Part shown: positions 4,390-6,133 of the stretch, one piece after another
Layout: every line of letters begins with the position of its first letter
How positions within the stretch are numbered: the first letter of the stretch is position 1
NCBI GenBank assembly: GCA_021648185.1
Contig: JAKITH010000072.1
Span: forward strand, 1 to 6,133
Length of the DNA: 6,133 nt
Direction: 5' to 3'
Source: Thiomicrorhabdus sp.
GTDB taxonomy: Bacteria; Pseudomonadota; Gammaproteobacteria; Thiomicrospirales; Thiomicrospiraceae
Position numbers and translations under genes: made by a program
Notes under the pieces: generated by a model
The model's database searches: none
The model's input: the letters and a program-made list of their open reading frames with translations, nothing else
Told to the model about the DNA's origin: nothing

Positions 4390-5694
4390 ATGATTATTCA
4401 CCTTGAAAGGGTTGGTACACTTGTGCCTACTCCTCATTCAGAAAAACATGATTCATATCTTTTGAATTACTCGCGTACCGGTGATCGTCGTTTTATTGGT
4501 GCGCCGCGTGAAGTGCAAGCTCGGCGCAAAGATGGTTCAACTTTTCCGGCATCTATTGTGGTTTCTGAAATCAGTGTAGGTGATGAAAAAAATTATATTG
4601 GTACGGTTAGAGATTTTACTGAGCAAAAATCAATTGAGTTAAAGCAACTTGAAGCAAAAGCTACATTGGAAGTCGAGCGAGAGAAATTACTAGAACAAGA
4701 TTGGCTGAAATCTACCTACGCAATTATCGTTGAAAGAATACAGAGTGCGCGAAATATTGAAGACTTGTGTGGAGATCTGCTGAGTGAATTGGTACCTTCG
4801 ATTGGTGCGCAGGTAGGTCTGTTTTATATTCGAGAGGGTTTGGAGAAGTCTATTGAAGATAAAGATAAAACAAAAACTGTATTGTTTCTATTGGCGACAT
4901 ACGCATATAAAAACCGAAATAACGTAAATAATCGTTACAAAGCCGGTGAGGGATTAGTTGGTCAAGCCGCACTTGAAAGAAAAACTATTGTATTAACCGA
5001 TGTGCCAACTGACTACCTCGGGATTGATACAGGTATGGGAAAAACGACACCCGAGACTATAATGGTACTTCCCGTAGTATTTGAAGATGATCTCGTAGGT
5101 GTACTTGAAATTGGCTCATTAAATCGGCTTTCATTATTGAAGCAAGAATTATTGAGTCAGATTGTTGAAAACTTAGGGGTTTTTATTAATAGTATTATTG
5201 GTCGTTCTCGTGCAGAACACTTATTACAGCGATCAGAGAGTCAGTCGGCGGCGTTGAAGCAGCGAGAGCAACAATTGCAACAAGCAAATGTTGAAATGAA
5301 AAAAAAACTATCCCTATTTCTTCGAGTCCTACCTTTATTTTTTGTCATGGCAGGTATTTTCATAATATCTCATTGCCCTGGAAGCAAGTTACCTGATCTC
5401 ACTATTTTAGACATGGACAAACTGCTGCATGCTCTGGCATACGCAATCCTGGCCATGACGGCAATTTTCGCGATTCTCCCTTTACTCCATCCCCGGTCAC
5501 ACCTGCTTCTCACCCTTGGAGTCATACTTTTCTGCCTTATGTATGGAATTTCTGACGAATATCACCAATCGTTCATTCCATCACGAACGGCAAGTATATG
5601 GGACATTATGGCAGATCTTTTCGGCGCGGCCATGGCTACGGCAATATGGCACCTGAGCCGATGGGACAAATTATTACCCGCCTTCTTAAGATAA
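4390..5694 (+). CDS. Chimeric PAS(partial)-GAF-coiled coil-VanZ membrane protein, 434 aa
   Basis: Residues 1-7 are encoded by the IS4 inverted repeat. From about residue 8 (VGTLVPTPHSEKHDSYL) to 78 the protein is the C-terminal half of a PAS domain, with RRKDGSTFPASIVVSE and GTVRDFTEQK. A coiled coil (80-105) leads to a GAF domain (about 110-270; AGEGLVGQAALERKTIVLTD, then a strand ending GVLEIGS), and a second coiled coil follows (275-303; LKQREQQLQQAN). In relatives this coiled coil feeds a histidine kinase or receiver module. Here it runs into a complete VanZ-like domain (303-434) with four predicted membrane segments. No H-box, ATPase or receiver is present. The ATG at 4390 lacks a Shine-Dalgarno; GTG at 4423 is preceded by AAAGGG. 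It may be a decayed sensor fused to VanZ by deletion, or an expressed hybrid. The frame is fully open. Confidence 0.75.
   Translation: MIIHLERVGTLVPTPHSEKHDSYLLNYSRTGDRRFIGAPREVQARRKDGSTFPASIVVSEISVGDEKNYIGTVRDFTEQKSIELKQLEAKATLEVEREKLLEQDWLKSTYAIIVERIQSARNIEDLCGDLLSELVPSIGAQVGLFYIREGLEKSIEDKDKTKTVLFLLATYAYKNRNNVNNRYKAGEGLVGQAALERKTIVLTDVPTDYLGIDTGMGKTTPETIMVLPVVFEDDLVGVLEIGSLNRLSLLKQELLSQIVENLGVFINSIIGRSRAEHLLQRSESQSAALKQREQQLQQANVEMKKKLSLFLRVLPLFFVMAGIFIISHCPGSKLPDLTILDMDKLLHALAYAILAMTAIFAILPLLHPRSHLLLTLGVILFCLMYGISDEYHQSFIPSRTASIWDIMADLFGAAMATAIWHLSRWDKLLPAFLR
4393..4411 (-). repeat. IS4-family right inverted repeat
   Basis: ATTATTCACCTTGAAAGGG pairs perfectly with 2846-2864. It is translated as the first residues (IIHLER) of the downstream fused reading frame, and its AAAGGG lies 11 nt before an in-frame GTG at 4423. 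Confidence 0.92.
5296..5694 (+). other. VanZ-like domain, probably an originally separate gene
   Basis: From the in-frame ATG at 5296 the sequence encodes 132 residues, the normal size of a stand-alone VanZ-family protein, beginning MKKKLSLFLRVLPLFFVMAG. Conserved features are HCPGSKLPDL, DKLLHALAYAILA, GISDEYHQSFIPSRTASIWD and ADLFGAAMA, in about four hydrophobic segments. VanZ gives low-level teicoplanin resistance in enterococci, but most relatives have no known role; nothing here ties this one to antibiotics. No ribosome-binding site precedes the ATG, so its native 5' leader seems to have been replaced by the sensor segment. Base composition is richer in G+C than the upstream part. Confidence 0.7.
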
Positions 5695-5776
5695 TCCCCA
5701 ACCGGCCTTTCTCGCCACTATTCCGCCTAAGTCCTTGATGTTATAAATTTTTTATGGTGAAATAGATTTCAGGGAA

Positions 5777-5801
5777 TTGATTATCAGTAACTGATAATCA
5801 A
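5777..5801. promoter_or_regulatory. Perfect 25-bp palindrome upstream of the MORN gene
   Basis: TTGATTATCAGT, one central A, then the exact complement ACTGATAATCAA. It lies between a TATAAA-like -10 (5742-5747, no clear -35) and the ribosome-binding site (GGGAGG, 5806-5811). It could be a dimeric repressor site or, in RNA, an 11-12 bp hairpin next to the ribosome-binding site. There is no T-run after it, so it is not a terminator. The binding factor is unknown. Confidence 0.6.
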
Positions 5802-5816
5802 AAATGGGAGGTTTAA

Positions 5817-6133
5817 ATGAAGGCATCTAATTATCTGTCATGGTTTATTGTGCTGGTAGTATGGCCGGTTATTTCTTATGCCGCCTGCATTAAGGGCGAC
5901 TGTCAAGACGGTCATGGCGAATTTGTTTTTGAAAATGGCGCTAAATACACCGGTCAATTCCAAAACGGCCTGCCAGAGGGAAACGGTGTTTTTTCCGGTG
6001 CCGACAGCAGCACCTACGACGGAGATTTTTTCAATGGAAAATACCAGGGAAACGGCCGTCTTACTTTCAATGATGGCTCAATATATAAAGGTCAAGTTAA
6101 AAACGGCCGCCAACAAGGCAAGGGGGTTTGCCG
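5817..6133 (+). CDS. Secreted MORN-repeat protein, 5' part (105 codons in window)
   Basis: The gene runs off the window edge. Residues 1-22 form a signal peptide: KAS at the start, hydrophobic WFIVLVVWPVI, and a likely cleavage after SYA. The mature part begins with two cysteines (Cys24, Cys29) in CIKGDCQDGHGEF, then MORN repeats of the form G..Y.G.F.NG...G.G: GAKYTGQFQNGLPEGNG (41-57), SSTYDGDFFNGKYQGNG (64-80) and SIYKGQVKNGRQQGKG (88-103). MORN repeats are beta-hairpin arrays linked to membrane or protein contacts; bacterial secreted members mostly lack a defined function. The signal points to the periplasm or outside. A strong GGGAGG sits 5 nt before the ATG. The gap of 122 bp after VanZ, with its own palindrome and -10-like sequence, suggests a separate transcript. 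Composition resembles the VanZ part, about 50% G+C by count at 5941-6000. Confidence 0.85.
   Translation, partial: MKASNYLSWFIVLVVWPVISYAACIKGDCQDGHGEFVFENGAKYTGQFQNGLPEGNGVFSGADSSTYDGDFFNGKYQGNGRLTFNDGSIYKGQVKNGRQQGKGVC

Larger units (their letters stand above)
2846..4411 (-). mobile_element. Complete IS4-family insertion sequence, about 1.57 kb
   Basis: A 19-bp perfect terminal inverted repeat encloses one full-length IS4-type transposase on the minus strand, giving 1566 bp. The transposase TAA stop lies at the inner edge of the left repeat. There is no direct repeat at the flanks: left neighbour CTGACAGCAG, right neighbour TTGGTACACT, whereas IS4 relatives usually duplicate about 8-12 bp. 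The right end sits inside a PAS-domain coding sequence whose upstream half is not on the other side of the element. An IS-linked deletion or recombination between copies is therefore likely. Confidence 0.88.

Noticed and set aside
1038..4411. Composite transposon made of the two insertion sequences
   Set aside because: The two elements belong to different families with different ends, and they enclose only 13 bp, so no cargo is carried.
5296..5694. Calling the VanZ-like protein a glycopeptide-resistance gene
   Set aside because: VanZ-family proteins are widespread and mostly uncharacterised. There are no other van genes in the window, and the likely Gram-negative host makes that role improbable.
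5777..5801. Second Fur box
   Set aside because: The arms contain GATAATCA-like words, but spacing and centre do not fit the 19-bp Fur consensus well; kept as an unassigned palindrome.
1..6133. CRISPR array, tRNA, rRNA or integron attC sites
   Set aside because: I saw no regularly spaced repeats, no tRNA-like cloverleaf with CCA/T-arm features, no rRNA sequence, and no paired attC core sites.

Overview
The window reads as a mobile-element-scarred accessory region of a proteobacterial chromosome or plasmid, most likely gammaproteobacterial. That placement rests on the Xre/RES toxin-antitoxin pair, a 15/19 match to the classical Fur box, the style of the PAS-GAF sensor and Shine-Dalgarno-led genes; genus cannot be read from it. 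Four of the six genes are mobile-element genes or damaged genes, and the DNA left of about 5296 is visibly more AT-rich than the DNA to its right.

Layout. Positions 1-170 hold unrecognised sequence joined to the broken end of a RES-domain toxin gene (118-405, minus). Its Xre/ParS-type antitoxin (424-780, minus) looks intact. The 260 bp upstream of the antitoxin contain a proximal promoter overlapped by an operator-like palindrome (800-843) and a distal minus-strand promoter overlapped by a Fur-like box (914-964). Next comes a complete IS1634-family element (about 1038-2832, transposase on plus) with imperfect inverted repeats. Only 13 bp separate it from a complete IS4-family element (2846-4411, transposase on minus) with 19-bp perfect inverted repeats. 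Neither element has a target-site duplication, so the flanks were rearranged after insertion.

The IS4 end cuts into the PAS domain of a sensor-kinase-like gene. The remaining PAS-GAF-coiled-coil part lacks any kinase domain and runs in frame into a complete VanZ-like membrane protein (4390-5694). The join, near 5296, coincides with a jump in base composition. The window ends in a secreted MORN-repeat protein (5817 to the edge, partial) whose leader carries a perfect 25-bp palindrome just upstream of a strong ribosome-binding site.

There is no sign of a wholly new enzymatic system. The most interesting points are the in-frame sensor-VanZ chimera whose 5' end is supplied by an insertion sequence, the possible iron-regulated promoter facing a toxin-antitoxin operon that has lost its toxin, and the long palindrome in front of the MORN gene.
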